From NCBI GenBank assembly GCA_032433765.1, contig JAVIAB010000051.1, forward strand, positions 151,019,276-151,083,275: 64,000 nt of DNA, written 5' to 3'. Source of the DNA: Megaustenia siamemsis (taxonomy: Eukaryota; Mollusca; Gastropoda; Stylommatophora; Ariophantidae). Below, one piece after another: positions 11,963 through 25,780 of this stretch (position 1 is the stretch's first letter; every line of letters starts with the position of its first letter). The notes under the pieces were generated by a model. That model saw only the letters and a program-made list of their open reading frames with translations, ran no database searches and was not told where the DNA came from. A program made the position numbers and the translations under genes.

Positions 11963-12180
11963 AGTCTCTTCTTCTTCTACCTTTCAGCTCCCTGTGGAGC
12001 ATAGGTCTTCAACAAACACTTTCCAAACCGTTCTGTTTCGTGCCATTCTTTTAAGATCATTTCATGCCTTCCCCATCATCTTCATCTCTGCTTCTATCTG
12101 TCTTCTCCAAGAATTCCTTGGTCTTCCTCTTTGTCTTTTTCCCTGGGGATTCCAAAAAGGGCCTGTTGTGTAATACTCTC
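11963..12180 (-). pseudogene. LINE-b 3' end
   Basis: Matches 61691-61905 and, inverted, 45940-46130. The minus strand encodes the C-terminal GKRQRGRPRNSWRRQ-like block and ends in GGAGCTGAAAGGTAGAAGAA. It is severely 5' truncated. Confidence 0.85.
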
Positions 12181-12334
12181 ACACAGTAATAAGCACACAC
12201 AGTAGTTGCTTCATTTGATAAACGGACGATCTTCCTGTGAAGCAGTAAGTTAAGAAATTTGAGTTATCATGATATAGAGTGAATATCATTACAGGTGTGT
12301 TTTTTTAAAACTTTTTTTTTCACTTTTGTTTGAA

Positions 12335-12640
12335 GGAAACGAGGACACTCTCGTAGAAGTCAACACAAAAAGGAAGCTCCTACAAAATATCAGAAAGAAA
12401 CAATCGACATTTTTCGGGGACATCATGAAAAAATGAAATATGGTATACTTGGTTACAACTGGCAAAATACAGGGAAAGAGAGATCACGGACGACAAAGAG
12501 AGAACATTCTGGATTGCTTGATTTCATGGCATGAAAAATAGTCAACAACAGAATTGATACGATGCAATGTGGATAGAACATTCTGGAAGGACATGATCGC
12601 CTGTGCCAGCCGATATAGCACATTATGATGATGAAGAAAA
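12335..12640 (+). pseudogene. LINE-c 3' end
   Basis: Collinear with 4900-5235 at good identity: CTCCTACAAAATATCAGAAA, TTTTTCGGGGACATCATG, GAGAGATCACGGACGACAAA, and an end in ATGATGATGA. It is frameshifted relative to a coding LINE. Confidence 0.85.
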
Positions 12641-12850
12641 TCTTAATTGTTGCGTGGCTAGTTCACTCGCCAATGATAAGAAAGTTCAACTCCAAGATGC
12701 TATCATTTTTGTTCTGACCGACAAGGCTTCTGAGTTGACCTTGCCACTAATAATAGATACTAGAGTATTTTACGTGGAAATGGGATGACTCGGCATGATA
12801 TAGAACATATCACTCCTAAAACGTAAGGTTTATTGTTGAAATATATATAT

Positions 12851-12894
<44 letters not shown>

Positions 12895-13061
12895 TCGTAT
12901 ATATATACAGCAACACAGTATTATTTATACCTGATGGCGTGGAGTAATCCCTTTACTAGTTTAGATATATGTGGTGAGAAAGGAAAATCAAAACTATCCT
13001 CAAGTAGACATTACACTCTCACAGTAAGAAATATGGCACAATTTTTTTATTATATTGCCAT
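12641..13061. other. Unassigned, with (TA)n
   Basis: (TA)n at 12840-12908, interrupted by ACATG and CTCG. The 61-codon frame at 12603-12788 starts inside the LINE tail and is not convincing. Confidence 0.5.
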
Positions 13062-13341
13062 AGTTCTTAAAAAAGTAAAGAAAAGGTTCCTTCTACGTCT
13101 TGATAGGCGTATGGGTAATAAGGTATTAGTGACCATATTTGTCCATGATAGAACATTTGTGAGTGATGTGATCGATATCACCACAGGCCGCCTTTACTTC
13201 CGAGAAAAATCTCTGGCACTCATTTTTAGAATCTGGGTGAACATAGGGGCATTGCCGATCCGAAAAAAATGCCACTTCTGAGAATCGCACCCTGACCCTT
13301 CTAACTAGGAAGCGAGCACACTAACCACTGAGCTACTATGT
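13062..13341 (-). mobile_element. SINE-A, old diverged copy
   Basis: The head on the minus strand keeps TAGCTCAGTGGTTAGTG (A box) and a B-box-like GGGTGCGATTCTC. The body keeps CACCCAG, GTGCCAGAGATTTTTCTCGG and GTCACTAATACC. It is much more diverged than the other four copies. Confidence 0.8.
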
Positions 13342-13372
13342 CTTTTTAAAAATGTGCTTACATATATTTGTG

Positions 13373-16300
13373 TGTAGGGAAAAACGCTGAGGGAAAAACA
13401 TTGAGAGAATTAACATTGAGGGAAAGACATTGAGGGTGAAACATTGAGGGAATTAGCATTGAGAGAAAGACCTTGAGGGTGAAACATTGAGACAATTTGC
13501 ATTGAGGGAAAGACATTGAGGGAATTAGTATTGAGGGAATGACATTGAGGGTGAAACATTGAGGGTGAAACATTGAGGGTGAAACATTAAAGGTGAAACA
13601 TTGAGGGTGAAACATTGAGGGAATTAGCATTGAGAGAAAGACATTGAGGGAATTAGCATTGAGGGAAAGACATTGAGGGTAAAACATTGAGAGAATTAAC
13701 ATTGAGGGTAAGACATTGAGGGAAAGACATTGAGGGTAAGACATTGAGGGTAAGACATTGAGGGTAAGACATTGAGGGAAAGACATTGAGGGTAAAACAT
13801 TCAGTGAAAGACATTGAGGGTAAAACATTCAGGGAAAGAAATTGAGGGTAAAACATTGAGGGAAAGACATTGAGGGAATTAGCATTGAGGGAAAGACATT
13901 GAGGGTGAAACATTGAGGGTGAAACATTGAGGGTAAAACATTGAGGGAAAGACATTGAGGGTAAAACATTGAGGGTGAAACATTGAGGGTAAAACATTGA
14001 GGGAAAGACATTGAGGGTAAAACATTGAGGGTGAAACATTGAGGGAAAGACATTGAGGGTAAAACATTGAGGGTAAAACTTTGAGGGTAAAATATTGAGG
14101 GAAAGACATTGAGGGTAAAACATTGAGGGTAAAACATTGAGGGAAAGACATTGAGGGTAAAACATTGAGGGAAAGACATTGAGGGTAAAACATTGAGGGA
14201 AAGACATTGAGGGTAAAACATTGAGGGAAAGACATTGAGGGTAAAACATTTAGGGTAAAACATTGAGGGAAAGACATTGAGGGTGAAACATTGAGGGTAA
14301 AACATTGAGGGAAAGACATTGAGGGTAAAACACTGAGGGTGAAACATAGAGGGTAAAACATTGAGGGAAAGACATTGAGTGTAAAACATTGAGGGAAAGA
14401 CATTGAGGGTATTAGCATTGAGGGAAAGACATTGAGGGTGAAACATTGAGGGGAAGACATTGAGGGTAAAACTTTGAGGGAAAGACATTTTGGGTAAAAC
14501 ATTGAGGGAAAGACATTGAGGGTAAAACATTGAGGGAAAGACTTTGAGTGTATTAGCATTGAGGGAAAGACATTGAGGGTGAAACATTGAGGGTAAAACA
14601 TTGAGGGAAAGACATTGAGGGTAAAACATTGAGGGTGAAACATTGAGGGTAAAACATTGAGGGAAAGACATTTAGGGTGAAACATTGAGGGTAAAACATT
14701 GAGGGAAAGACATTGAGGGTGAAACATTGAGGGAAAGACATTGAGGGTAAAACATTGAGGGAAAGACATCGTGGGTAAAACATTGAGGGAAAGACATTGA
14801 GGGTAAAACATTGAGGGAAAGAAATTGAGGGTGAAACATTGAGAGAATTAACATTGAGGGAAAGACATTGAGGATGAAACATTGAGAGAATTAACATTGA
14901 GGGAATTATCATTCAGGGAAAGACATTGAGGGTGAAACATTGAGAGAATTAACATTGAGAGAATTAACATTGAGGGAAAGACATTGAGGGTGAAACATTG
15001 AGAGAATTAACATTGAGGGAATTAGCATTGAGGGGAAGACATTGAGGGTGAAACATTGAGAGAATTAACATTGAGGGAATTAGCATTGAGGGAAAGACAT
15101 TGAGGGTAAAACATTGAGGGAAATACATTAAGGGTAAAACATTGAGGGAAAGACATTGAGGGTAAAACATTGAGAGAATTAACATTGAGGGAAAGACATT
15201 GAGGGTGAAACATTGAGGGAATTAGCATTGAGAGAAAGACCTTGAGGGTGAAACATTGAGACAATTTGCATTGAGGGAAAGACATTGAGGGAATTAGTAT
15301 TGAGGGAAAGACATTGATGGTGAAACATTGAGGGTGAAACATTGAGGGTGAAACATTAAAGGTGAAACATTGAGGGTGAAACATTGAGGGAATTAGCATT
15401 GAGAGAAAGACATTGAGGGAATTAGCATTGAGGGTAAAACATTGAGGGTAAAACATTGAGGGAAAGACATTGAGGGTAAAACATTGAGGGAAAGACATTG
15501 AGGGTAAAACATTGAGGGAAAGACATTGAGGTAAAACATTGAGGGAAAGACATTGAGGGTAAAACATTTAGGGTAAAACATTGAGGGAAAGACATTGAGG
15601 GTGAAACATTGAGGGTAAAACATTGAGGGAAAGACATTGAGGGTAAAACACTGAGGGTGAAACATAGAGGGTAAAACATTGAGGGAAAGACATTGAGTGT
15701 AAAACATTGAGGGAAAGACATTGAGGGTATTAGCATTGAGGGAAAGACATTGAGGGTGAAACATTGAGGGGAAGACATTGAGGGTAAAACTTTGAGGGAA
15801 AGACATTTTGGGTAAAACATTGAGGGAAAGACATTGAGGGTAAAACATTGAGGGAAAGACTTTGAGTGTATTAGCATTGAGGGAAAGACATTGAGGGTGA
15901 AACATTGAGGGTAAAACATTGAGGGAAAGACATTGAGGGTAAAACATTGAGGGTGAAACATTGAGGGTAAAACATTGAGGGTGAAACATTCAGGGTAAAA
16001 CATTGAGGGAAAGACATTGAGGGTAAAACATTGAGGGTGAAACATTGAGGGAAAGACATTGAGGGTGAAACATTGAGGGTAAAACATTGAGGGTAAAACA
16101 TTGAGGGAAAGACATTTAGGGTGAAACATTGAGGGTAAAACATTGAGGGAAAGACATTGAGGGTGAAACATTGAGGGAAAGACATTGAGGGTAAAACTTT
16201 GAGGGAAAGACATCGTGGGTAAAACATTGAGGGAAAGACATTGAGGGTAAAACATTGAGGGAAAGAAATTGAGGGTGAAACATTGAGAGAATTAACATTG

Positions 16301-18615
16301 AGGGAAAGACATTGAGGATGAAACATTGAGAGAATTAACATTGAGGGAATTATCATTCAGGGAAAGACATTGAGGGTGAAACATTGAGAGAATTAACATT
16401 GAGAGAATTAACATTGAGGGTAAGACATTGAGGGAAAGACATTGAGGTTAGACATTGAGGGTAAGACATTGAGGGTAGGACATTGAGGGAAAGACATTGA
16501 GGGTAAAACATTCAGGAAAGACATTGAGGGTAAAACATTCAGGGAAAGAAATTGAGGGTAAAACATTGAGGGAAAGACATTGAGGGAATTAGCATTGAGG
16601 GAAAGACATTGAGGGTGAAACATTGAGGGTGAAACATTGAGGGTAAAACATTGAGGGAAAGACATTGAGGGTAAAACATTGAGGGTGAAACATTGAGGGT
16701 AAAACATTGAGGGGAAAGACATTGAGAGTAAAACATTGAGGGTGAAACATTGAGGGAAAGACATTGAGGGTAAAACATTCAGGGTAAAACATTGAGGGTA
16801 AAACATTGAGGGAAAGACATTGAGGGTAAAACATTGTGGGAAAGACATTGAGGGTAAAACATTGAGGGAAAGACATTGAGGGTAAAACATTGAGGGAAAG
16901 ACATTGAGGGTAAAACATTGAGGGAAAGACATTGAGGGTAAAACATTGAGGGAAAGACATTGAGGGTAAAACATTGAGGGTAAAACATTGAGGGAAGACA
17001 TTGAGGGAATTAGAATTGAGGGAAAGACATTGAGGTGAAACATTGAGGGAAAGACATTGAGTGTAAAACATTGAGGGAAAGACATTGAGGGTATTAGCAT
17101 TGAGGGAAAGACATTGAAGGTGAAACATTGAGGGGAAGACATTGAGGGTAAAACTTTGAGGGAAAGACATTTTGGGTAAAACATTGAGGGAAAGACATTG
17201 AGGGTAAAACATTGAGGGAAAGACTTTGAGTGTATTAGCATTGAGGGAAAGACATTGAGGGTGAAACATTGAGGGTAAAACATTGAGGGAAAGACATTGA
17301 GGGTAAAACATTGAGGGTGAAACATTGAGGGTAAAACATTGAGGGTGAAACATTGAGGGTAAAACATTGAGGGAAAGACATTGAGGGTAAAACATTGAGG
17401 GTGAAACATTGAGGGAAAGACATTGAGGGTGAAACATTGAGGGTAAAACATTGAGGGAAAGACATTGAGGGTGAAACATTGAGGGTAAAACATTGAGGGT
17501 AAAACATTGAGGGAAAGACATTGAGGGTGAAACATTGAGGGTAAAACATTGAGGGAAAGACATTGAGGGTAAAACACTGAGGGTGAAACATAGAGGGTAA
17601 AACATTGAGGGAAAGACATTGAGGGTGAAACATTGAGGGTAAAACATTGAGGGAAAGACATTGAGGGAATTAGCATTGAGGGAAAGACATTGAGGGTGAA
17701 ACATTGAGGGAAAGACATTGAGTGTAAAACATTGAGGGAAAGACATTGAGGGTATTAGCATTGAAGGAAAGACATTGAGGGTGAAACATTGAGGGGAAGA
17801 CATTGAGGGTAAAACTTTGAGGGAAAGACATTTTGGGTAAAACATTGAGGAAAAGACATTGAGGGTAAAACATTGAGGAAATTAACATTGAGGGAGTTGA
17901 CATTGAGGAATTAACAATGAGGGAAAAACACTGAGGGTAAAATATTGAGGGAATTAACATTGAGTGAAAACATTAAGGGAAAAACTGAGGGAAAAACATT
18001 GAGGAAATTAACGTTGAGGTAATTAACAATGAGAGAAAAACATTAAAGGAATTAAAATTGAGGGAAAAACATTGAGGAAATTAACGTTGAGGAAATTAAC
18101 GTTGAGGTAATTAACATTATGGAAATTAACGTTGAGGTAATTATCATTGAGGGAAAAAAACATTGAGGGAAAAACATTGAGGAAATTGACATTGAAGGAA
18201 AAACATTCGGGGAAAACATTGAGGGAAAAACATTGAGGGCAAATCATTGAGGGGATTAACATTGAGGGAAAAACATTGAGGGAAAAACATTGAGGCAATT
18301 AACGTTGAGGGAATTAACATTGAGGGAAAAACATTGAGGCAATTAACGTTGAGGGAATTAACATTGACGGAAAAACATTGAGGAAATTGACAATGAGGGA
18401 AAAACATGGGGAAAACATGGACTGAGGGAAAAAGAATCAAAGGTTTCTTCCCCTCCCCCCCCCCCCCAAAAAAAAAAAAAAAAAAAAACACATGGAGGAT
18501 GGAATTAACATTGATGGAAAAACATTGAGGGACAAACATTGAGAGAGTTAACATTGAGGGAAAACCATTGAGGAAAAAACATTGAACGAAAAACATTCAG
18601 GAGAAAACATTGAGC
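13373..18615. repeat. 14-bp minisatellite, 5.2 kb
   Basis: About 370 copies of a 14-15 bp unit: ATTGAGGG plus one of TAAAAC, AAAGAC, TGAAAC or AATTAGC. Long-range duplications are visible. CACTGAGGG marks 14331, 15649 and 17575; CATCGTGGG marks 14767 and 16211; a CCTTGAGGG block marks 13471 and 15240. The right quarter (17880-18615) is more diverged. The minus strand is almost free of stops in all frames, which produces overlapping open frames of up to 436 codons that are artefacts. A C14/A20 tract interrupts it at 18450-18488. Confidence 0.97.
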
Positions 18616-18858
18616 ATAAAATATATGTGATTGAGTGTATGAAAAAGCTCATGAATTTTACATTCAAAATAGGTTATCTTGATCGGGGCAGTGTAATGGA
18701 CCACTGACTACGGTGACTCAGTCAAACATAACATAGATTAAAAATCGATAATGGGTTTAATACATACAAGAACACGCTAGGACGAACATACGGTAGTATA
18801 TAGTAGGGACAATCCGATATATGTCGGCACAGCATATTGCCTGCCATATGATTAAGTG
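18616..18858. other. Spacer between two arrays
   Basis: No gene or element recognised. Confidence 0.4.
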
Positions 18859-21800
18859 TATAAATGTCAGACTGATGCACTTTATATGACCGGATCGTAG
18901 GAAAGTCACGCTGACGCACTTTATATGACGGAACAGTAGAAAAGTCAGACTGACGCACTTAATAGAACTGAACCGTGGAAAAGTCATACTGACTCATTTT
19001 ATATCACCGAACCATAGAAAAGTCAAACAGGCGCTCTCTAGATGAACGAACCATAGAAAAGTCAAACAAACGCTCTCTAGATGAACGAACCATATAAAAG
19101 TCAAACAAACGCTCTCTAGATGAACGACCATAGAAAAGTCAAACAGACGCTCTCTAGATGAACGAACCATATAAAAGTCAAACAAACGCTCTCTAGATGA
19201 ACGACCCATAGAAAAGTCAAACAGACGCTCTCTAGATGAACGAACCATATAAAAGTCAAACAAACGCTCTCTAGATGAACGACCCATAGAAAAGTCAAAC
19301 AGACGCTCTCTAGATGAACGAACCATATAAAAGTCAAACAGACGCTCTCTAGATGAACGAACCATATAAAAGTCAAACAGACGCTCTCTAGATGAACGAC
19401 CCATAGAAAAGTCAAACAGACGCTCTCTAGATGAACGAACCATATAAAAGTCAAACAGACGCTCTCTAGATGAACGAACCATATAAAAGTCAAACAGACG
19501 CTCTCTAGATGAACGAACCATATAAAAGTCAAACAGACGCTCTCTAGATGAACGACCCATAGAAAAGTCAAACAGACGCTCTCTAGATGAACGAACCATA
19601 TAAAAGTCAAACAGACGCTCTCTAGATGAACGAACCATATAAAAGTCAAACAAACGCTCTCTAGATGAACGACCCATAGAAAAGTCAAACAGACGCTCTC
19701 TAGATGAACGAACCATAGAAAAGTCAAACAACGCTCTCTAGATGAACGACCCATAGAAAAGTCAAACAAACACTCTCTAGATGAACGACCCATAGAAAAG
19801 TCAAACAAACGCTCTCTAGATGAACGACCCATATAAAAGTCAAACAAACGCTCTCTAGATGAACGACCCATAGAAAAGTCAAACAGACGCTCTCTAGATG
19901 AACGAACCATAGAAAAGTCAAACAAACGCTCTCTAGATGAACGACCCATATAAAAGTCAAACAAACACTCTCTAGATGAACGACCCATAGAAAAGTCAAC
20001 AAACGCTCTCTAGATGAACGAACCATATAAAAGTCAAACAAACGCTCTCTAGATGAACGACCCATAGAAAAGTCAAACAAACACTCTCTAGATGAACGAA
20101 CCATAGAAAAGTCAAACAGACGCTGTCTAGATGAACGAACCATAGAAAAGTCAAACAAACGCTCTCTAGATGAACGAACCATAGAAAAGTCAAACAGACG
20201 CTGTCTAGATGAACGAACCATAGAAAAGTCAAACAAACGCTCTCTAGATGAACGAACCATAGAAAAGTCAAACAGACGCTGTCTAGGTGAACGACCCATA
20301 GAAAAGTCAAACAGACGCTCTCTAGATGAACGACCCATAGAAAAGTCAAACAGACGCTGTCTAGGTGAACGACCCATAGAAAAGTCAAACAGACGCTGTC
20401 TAGATGAACGACCCATAGAAAAGTCAAACAGACGCTGTCTAGATGAACGACCCATAGAAAAGTCAAACAGACGCTGTCTAGATGAACGACCCATAGAAAA
20501 GTCAAACAGACGCTGTCTAGGTGAACGACCCATAGAAAAGTCAAACAGACGCTGTCTAGGTGAACGACCCATAGAAAAGTCAAACAGACGCTGTCTAGGT
20601 GAACGACCCATAGAAAAGTCAAACAGACGCTGTGTAGGTGAACGACCCATAGAAAAGTCAAACAGACGCTGTCTAGGTGAACGACCCATAGAAAAGTCAA
20701 ACAGACGCTGTCTAGGTGAACGACCCATAGAAAAGTCAAACAGACGCTCTCTAGATGAACGAACCATAGAAAAGTCAAACAGGCGCTCTCTAGATGAACG
20801 AACCATACAAAAATTAAACAGACGCTGTCTAGATGAACGACCCATAGAAAAGTCAAACAGACGCTCTCTAGATGAACGAACCATAGAAAAGTCAAACAGA
20901 CGTTCTCTAGATGAACGAACCATATAAAAGTCAAACAGACGCTCTCTAGATGAACGACCCATAGAAAAGTCAAACAGACGCTCTCTAGATGAACGACCCA
21001 TAGAAAAGTCAAACAGACGTTCTCTAGATGAACGACCCATAGAAAAGTCAGACAGGCGCTCTCTAGATGAACGAACCATAGAAAAGTCAAACAGGCGCTC
21101 TCTAGATGAACGAACCATAGAAAAGTCAAACAGGCGCTTTCTACATGAACGAACCATAGAAAAGTCAAACAGGCGCTTTCTAGATGAACGAACCATAGAA
21201 AAGTCAAACAGACGTTCTCTAGATGAACGAACCATAGAAAAGTCAGACAGGCGCTCTCTAGATGAACGAACCATAGAAAAGTCAAACAGGCGCTTTCTAG
21301 ATGAACGAACCATAGAAAAGTCAGACAGACGTTCTCTAGATGAACGAACCATAGAAAAGTCAAACAGACGCTCTCTAGATGAACGAACCATAGAAAAGTC
21401 AAACAGACGTTCTCTAGATGAACGACCCATAGAAAAGTCAGACAGGCGCTCTCTAGATGAACGAACCATAGAAAAGTCAAACAGGCGCTCTCTAGATGAA
21501 CGAACCATAGAAAAGTCAAACAGGCGCTTTCTACATGAACGAACCATAGAAAAGTCAAACAGGCGCTTTCTAGATGAACGAACCATAGAAAAGTCAAACA
21601 GACGTTCTCTAGATGAACGAACCATAGAAAAGTCAGACAGGCGCTCTCTAGATGAACGAACCATAGAAAAGTCAAACAGGCGCTTTCTAGATGAACGAAC
21701 CATAGAAAAGTCAGACAGACGTTCTCTAGATGAACGAACCATAGAAAAGTCAGACAGACGTTCTCTAGATGAACGAACCATAGAAAAGTCAGACAGACGT

Positions 21801-21905
21801 TCTCTAGATGAACGAACCATAGAAAAGTCAGACAGACGTTCTCTAGATGAACGAACCATATAAAAGTCAAACAGACGCTCTCTAATTGAACGAGTCATAG
21901 AAAAT
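18859..21905. repeat. 39-bp minisatellite, 3.0 kb
   Basis: About 78 copies of a 39-bp unit, CTCTCTAGATGAACGAACCA plus TAGAAAAGTCAAACAGACG, with a TCTAGA in most. Monomers at 18860-19010 are strongly diverged (TTTATATGAC in place of CTAGATGAAC), marking an old edge. Variant blocks form a 390-bp (10-unit) duplication, 21016 against 21406. Since 39 is 13 codons, the minus strand has a 724-codon frame (19724-21898) with a 13-residue period; there is no start or splice support for it. Confidence 0.97.
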
Positions 21906-22009
21906 CATCTGCTACAAGGAAGGAGATTGGGATGATAATGAACACTGTCCGAGTATAGTGATATTTGTCGAAATGCAGAATATAAAAATTACAGTGTTAT
22001 CACCAAAAT

Positions 22010-22168
22010 ATTCTTGGAGAAGATAGATGGAAACAGAGATGAAGATGATGGAGAAGACAAGAAATGATCTTCAAAAAATGACAAAAAAACAGAAGAGCTT
22101 GGAAAATGTTTGTTGAAGAACTATGTTCCACAGGGAGCTGAAAAGTAGAAGAAGAAGAATAATCACAG
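22010..22168 (+). pseudogene. LINE-b 3' end fragment
   Basis: Matches 45985-46135: CTTGGAGAAGATAGATGG, GAAATGATCTTCAAAAAATG, GTTGAAGAACTATGTTCCAC, ending in (GAA)n. About 150 bp survive. Confidence 0.85.
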
Positions 22169-22289
22169 ACATACGCAAAAACATACAAAACAGGATATAT
22201 ATATATCGTATGAACTAAAAACGTTGGTATTTATTTCCGTTTCCCAGATGACTGGTGCTGGGGGTACAGTGACTTTAGAACAGTAAGTT

Positions 22290-22746
22290 GGATGAGTCAT
22301 ATAACAAAAGCTCTGCTTGGAGTTATACAGGGAAGAATTCCAAATAAAATCAGCATGGGATTAACATAACAATCACTTGAATTTCGAAAATAATAGTAGG
22401 ACAAGAGAAGCTATCTTCTGCATGATGATAATAATAGAAAAAAATATACATAAGTAAAGAAACCAATATATGCCTGCTACATGGTCTATAGGAAAACTTT
22501 TGATAGAATACTGCATGGACATCTATAAGTATGACTGAAATAAATACATCTAGATGATGCTGCCATACAACTGATATGTAATTTATCCTGGAAACGAAGA
22601 GCTATTCTAAAATATAACAGTGAAAACTCTGCACCATTCGATATCAAAGAAGTAAGACAGGACTACATTCTATCTCTATGGTGATTCAACTGATACACTC
22701 AGCAGATCTATAAAGACATTAAGGGAATGATAGGACTAAACTTCAC

Positions 22747-22802
<56 letters not shown>

Positions 22803-23560
22803 CACTAATTTAAGGTAACCTGATGATACCGTTTCATTGGCAGAAAATCCACAGAAGACCTGCAACAACTGGTGAACAAAATACAAGAAAAGCAAAGAAT
22901 ATTATTTGGATACAAATATTAAAAATACTAAAACTATGATTATAAACATTGGTGACACAAAACCCACAAGTCGATATCAAAGTAGAAGACGATAACTTAG
23001 AAAGCGTTCGAGAATATAGTTATCATGAACGTGGTTTAACAATTGATAGAAAATGTAAAACAGAAATAAACAAAAGAATAGGAATAGTAAAATGCAATTT
23101 TAACAACATGAAATATATACTTACATAAAAGAAAATAACATCAGAACTAAAACTACGAATTGAAAAATGTTACATTTACAAAACGTTCTTGTATAGTGCA
23201 TAAACAAGGAATCAAATACGAAAACAAAGCAGAACAGTGAAACCTTTGAAATGTGGATCTATAGGAATATGATCAAAATTGAGTGGAAGGAGAAGAAGAC
23301 AAGATGCAGATTTAAAGCAGTTAAAATTAAAAAAAAATAAAAAAACGACACAACACATTTCGAAAAAAACAACTGAAGTTTTCTGGAAATGTGTTGATAC
23401 GCAATACCCAAATAGGGGTCATCTTGGAAGGGATGGTACAAGGGAGAGGCAGACGAACTGATAACATCAAAAGAGGATTAGGTGAACCTATGATAACGTG
23501 CTCTAGCAAGACAAAATAAAATGGCGCTCCGTGGTAACCAAGTTTTGATTTGGTGACGGC
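22290..23560 (+). pseudogene. LINE-d, heavily decayed body and 3' end
   Basis: Collinear with the reverse complement of 43175-44260. Recognisable blocks are a CTTTTGATAGAATACTGCAT (AFDRI-like) stretch, a DDTVSLAEN-like piece at 22830-22850, the SYNYLG-like region near 23010, and the GRGRPR-like end near 23440. All frames are broken. A (TA)n tract interrupts it at 22752-22800. Confidence 0.75.
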
Positions 23561-23734
23561 TTTCAAAGAATGAATAGTGAAATAAAATAACGAATACCAG
23601 AGACACTTTTGGGATGTAATTGTAACTTCTTAACACGACAGGAACTACATCACCCATAAATGTGACATCGGTCATAAAAAATAAGTTTAATGTAGAGAAG
23701 AAAGATGGCGGCAGTTCATGACAATAAGACATGT

Positions 23735-24555
23735 TCAGTCGATGCAAAAATACGCAAGAATTCAGTCGATGCAAATACGTAAAAATTCAGTCGATGCAAA
23801 ATACGCAAGAATTCAGTCGATGCAAAATACGTAAAAATTCAGTCGATGCAAAATACGTAAAAATTCAGTCGATGCAAAATACGTAAGAATTCAGTCGATG
23901 CAAAATACGCAAGAATTCAGTCGATGCAAAAGTACGCAAGAATTCAGTCGATGCACAAATACGCAAGAATTCAGTCGATGCAAAACACGCAAGAATTCAG
24001 TCGATGCAAAAATACGCAAGAATTTAGTTGGTGCAAAAACACACAAGAACCTAGTCCGTGCAAAAAGTACACAAGAATTTATTCGGTGCAAAAACACACA
24101 AGAATCTAGTCCGTGCAAAACTACGCAAGAATTCAGTCGGTGCAAAAACACACAAGAATCTAATCCGTGCAAAAAAAAACAAAAAAAACGCAAGAATTTA
24201 GTCTGTGCAAAATACACAATAATTCAGTCGATGCAAAACTACGAAAGAATTTAGTCGGTGCAAAAACACACAAGAATCTAATCCGTGCAAAAAAAAACAA
24301 ACAAAAAAAAACGCAAGAATTTAGTCTGTGCAAAATACACAAGAATTCAGTTGATGCAAAACTACGAAAGAATTTAGTCGGTGCAAAAATACAAGTGCAA
24401 AAATGTGCTAGAAATTTAGTCTGTTCAGAATATACCCACAAATTTAGTAAGGTGCAAAAATACGCAAGAATTTAGTAGGTGCAAAATTACGAGTGCAAAA
24501 ATACGCTAGAAATTTGATCCGTGGAAAACTACTCAAAAATGTAGTTAGTGCAACT
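23735..24555. repeat. 27-bp tandem array with EcoRI-type sites
   Basis: About 30 units of GCAAGAATTCAGTCGATGCA plus AAAATAC. Later units diverge to AAGAATCTAGTCCGTGCAAA and AAGAATTTAGTCGGTGCAAA. A-rich runs at 24168-24185 and 24288-24312 expand two units. Confidence 0.93.
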
Positions 24556-25129
24556 ACTGGTGTGTGTCATTTCACGATCACGCAGTTAAAGCAGGCCTGT
24601 CGTAATCAAGGTCAATGACACTCTACTGATACTGCGTTTTACTGGAGTATGCTCACGTGGCAGACCTCGAGCATATGTTACAAAGTATTGATACATTAGC
24701 ATACACATAAATGTAATGCATTTATTGTAGGTACTCAGTGGTGGGTTAATTTTGTATGTTTTCTCATTGGAGTGGAGAAAGCGATATAAGGAGAGGCAGA
24801 GAAAAGGACATAGATAAAACAGAGATAAATAGAGAGAGAAAGATTGAAATAAAGGATGGGAGAAAGATGGAGAGACAAAGGAAGACATGGAGAAAAATAG
24901 AGAAATATAGACAAAGGGAGAGCGGGAGAGAGAGAGAAATGGGGGGGGGGGTAAGAGAAAAAGATAAATTGAGGCAGAGGGAGGAAGAGAGATTTAGGTC
25001 TTTTGAAAAATATAAGATACTATCTGATATACTGGAGTCGTCAGTCGCTGGGCACTGTGGGACTTGCTGAGGAGGGGATCTGAAAGCCTAAGGACATCTT
25101 CGGAGTGCAATGATGATGATGACCCGCAA
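24556..25129. other. Unassigned, with GA-rich tract
   Basis: 24775-25000 is a purine-rich GAGA/GGAG tract with an 11-base G run near 24942. It gives low-complexity open frames only. Confidence 0.6.
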
Positions 25130-25408
25130 ATAACTCAATATCTCAATACTCAATAACTCAATATCGCAATACTCAATATCTCAATACTCAATAACTCAAT
25201 ATTCAATATCTCAATACTCAATATCTCAATACTCAATATCTCAATAACTCAATATCGCAATACTCAATATCTCAATACTCAATAACTCAATATCTCAATA
25301 CTCAATATCTCAATACTCAATATCTCAATACTCAATATCTCAATAACTCAATATCTCAATATCTCAATAACTCAATATCTCAATACTCAATATCTCAATA
25401 CTCAATAG
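25130..25408. repeat. Short-period CTCAATA array
   Basis: CTCAATAT, CTCAATAA and CTCAATA steps alternate, giving an effective period of about 15 bp. Confidence 0.93.
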
Positions 25409-25514
25409 CAGGTATCTATTAGCTCGACTCTGACTTGATATGAATGTGTTCTCGTTACCCTGCTATTTGACAAATTCATCTCATCAACTGTCTCTCTTCC
25501 TTCTCTTGCTGCAG

Positions 25515-25780
25515 AATCTCGGTGACACGCTATCTCTGTGATCAACACCAAACGCGTCGGCTTGTGAGAAGAACATTGATCGGAGAGGCAAGAGCAGCAG
25601 GAATCGGCTCCCTCAGTGAGATAGAGTTGCTTGCACAGAACACAGACAGATGGCAAGATTTCATCAAATATCTTTAGAAGGATTGAAAACTGCTTGAATA
25701 AAAATGTAGAAAAGAGAAAGAGTATCTGGGTCTATGCCCTATGGGCCGGCTACGGCTCGAACGGTCAATAGATAAATAGA
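25515..25780 (+). pseudogene. LINE-e 3' end
   Basis: Matches the reverse complement of 35850-36060: CGGAGAGGCAAGAGCAGCAG, GAATCGGCTCCCTCAGTGAG, the TATCTTTAG stop region, and CCCTATGGGCCGGCTACGGC. It ends in GGTCAATAGATAAATAG, a short ATAG-type tail. Confidence 0.88.

Noticed and set aside
16408..17718. 436-codon and overlapping frames of the FYPQCLSLNV type
   Set aside because: The 14-bp unit lacks stops in all minus-strand frames, so overlapping frames are expected; mutually inconsistent frames are open at once.
13373..18615. G-quadruplex array in the GAGGG-rich strand
   Set aside because: Single GGG runs are separated by 11 bases, longer than typical stable quadruplex loops.
19900..20000. 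An additional exon expected from the roughly 6.8-kb exon spacing
   Set aside because: The position falls inside the 39-bp array, and no unique coding segment with splice sites is visible there. The spacing may be coincidence.
19724..21898. 724-codon open frame with a 13-residue repeat
   Set aside because: It lies wholly inside the 39-bp array. A second frame is also open, and an acceptor-like site just upstream leads into an in-frame TGA.
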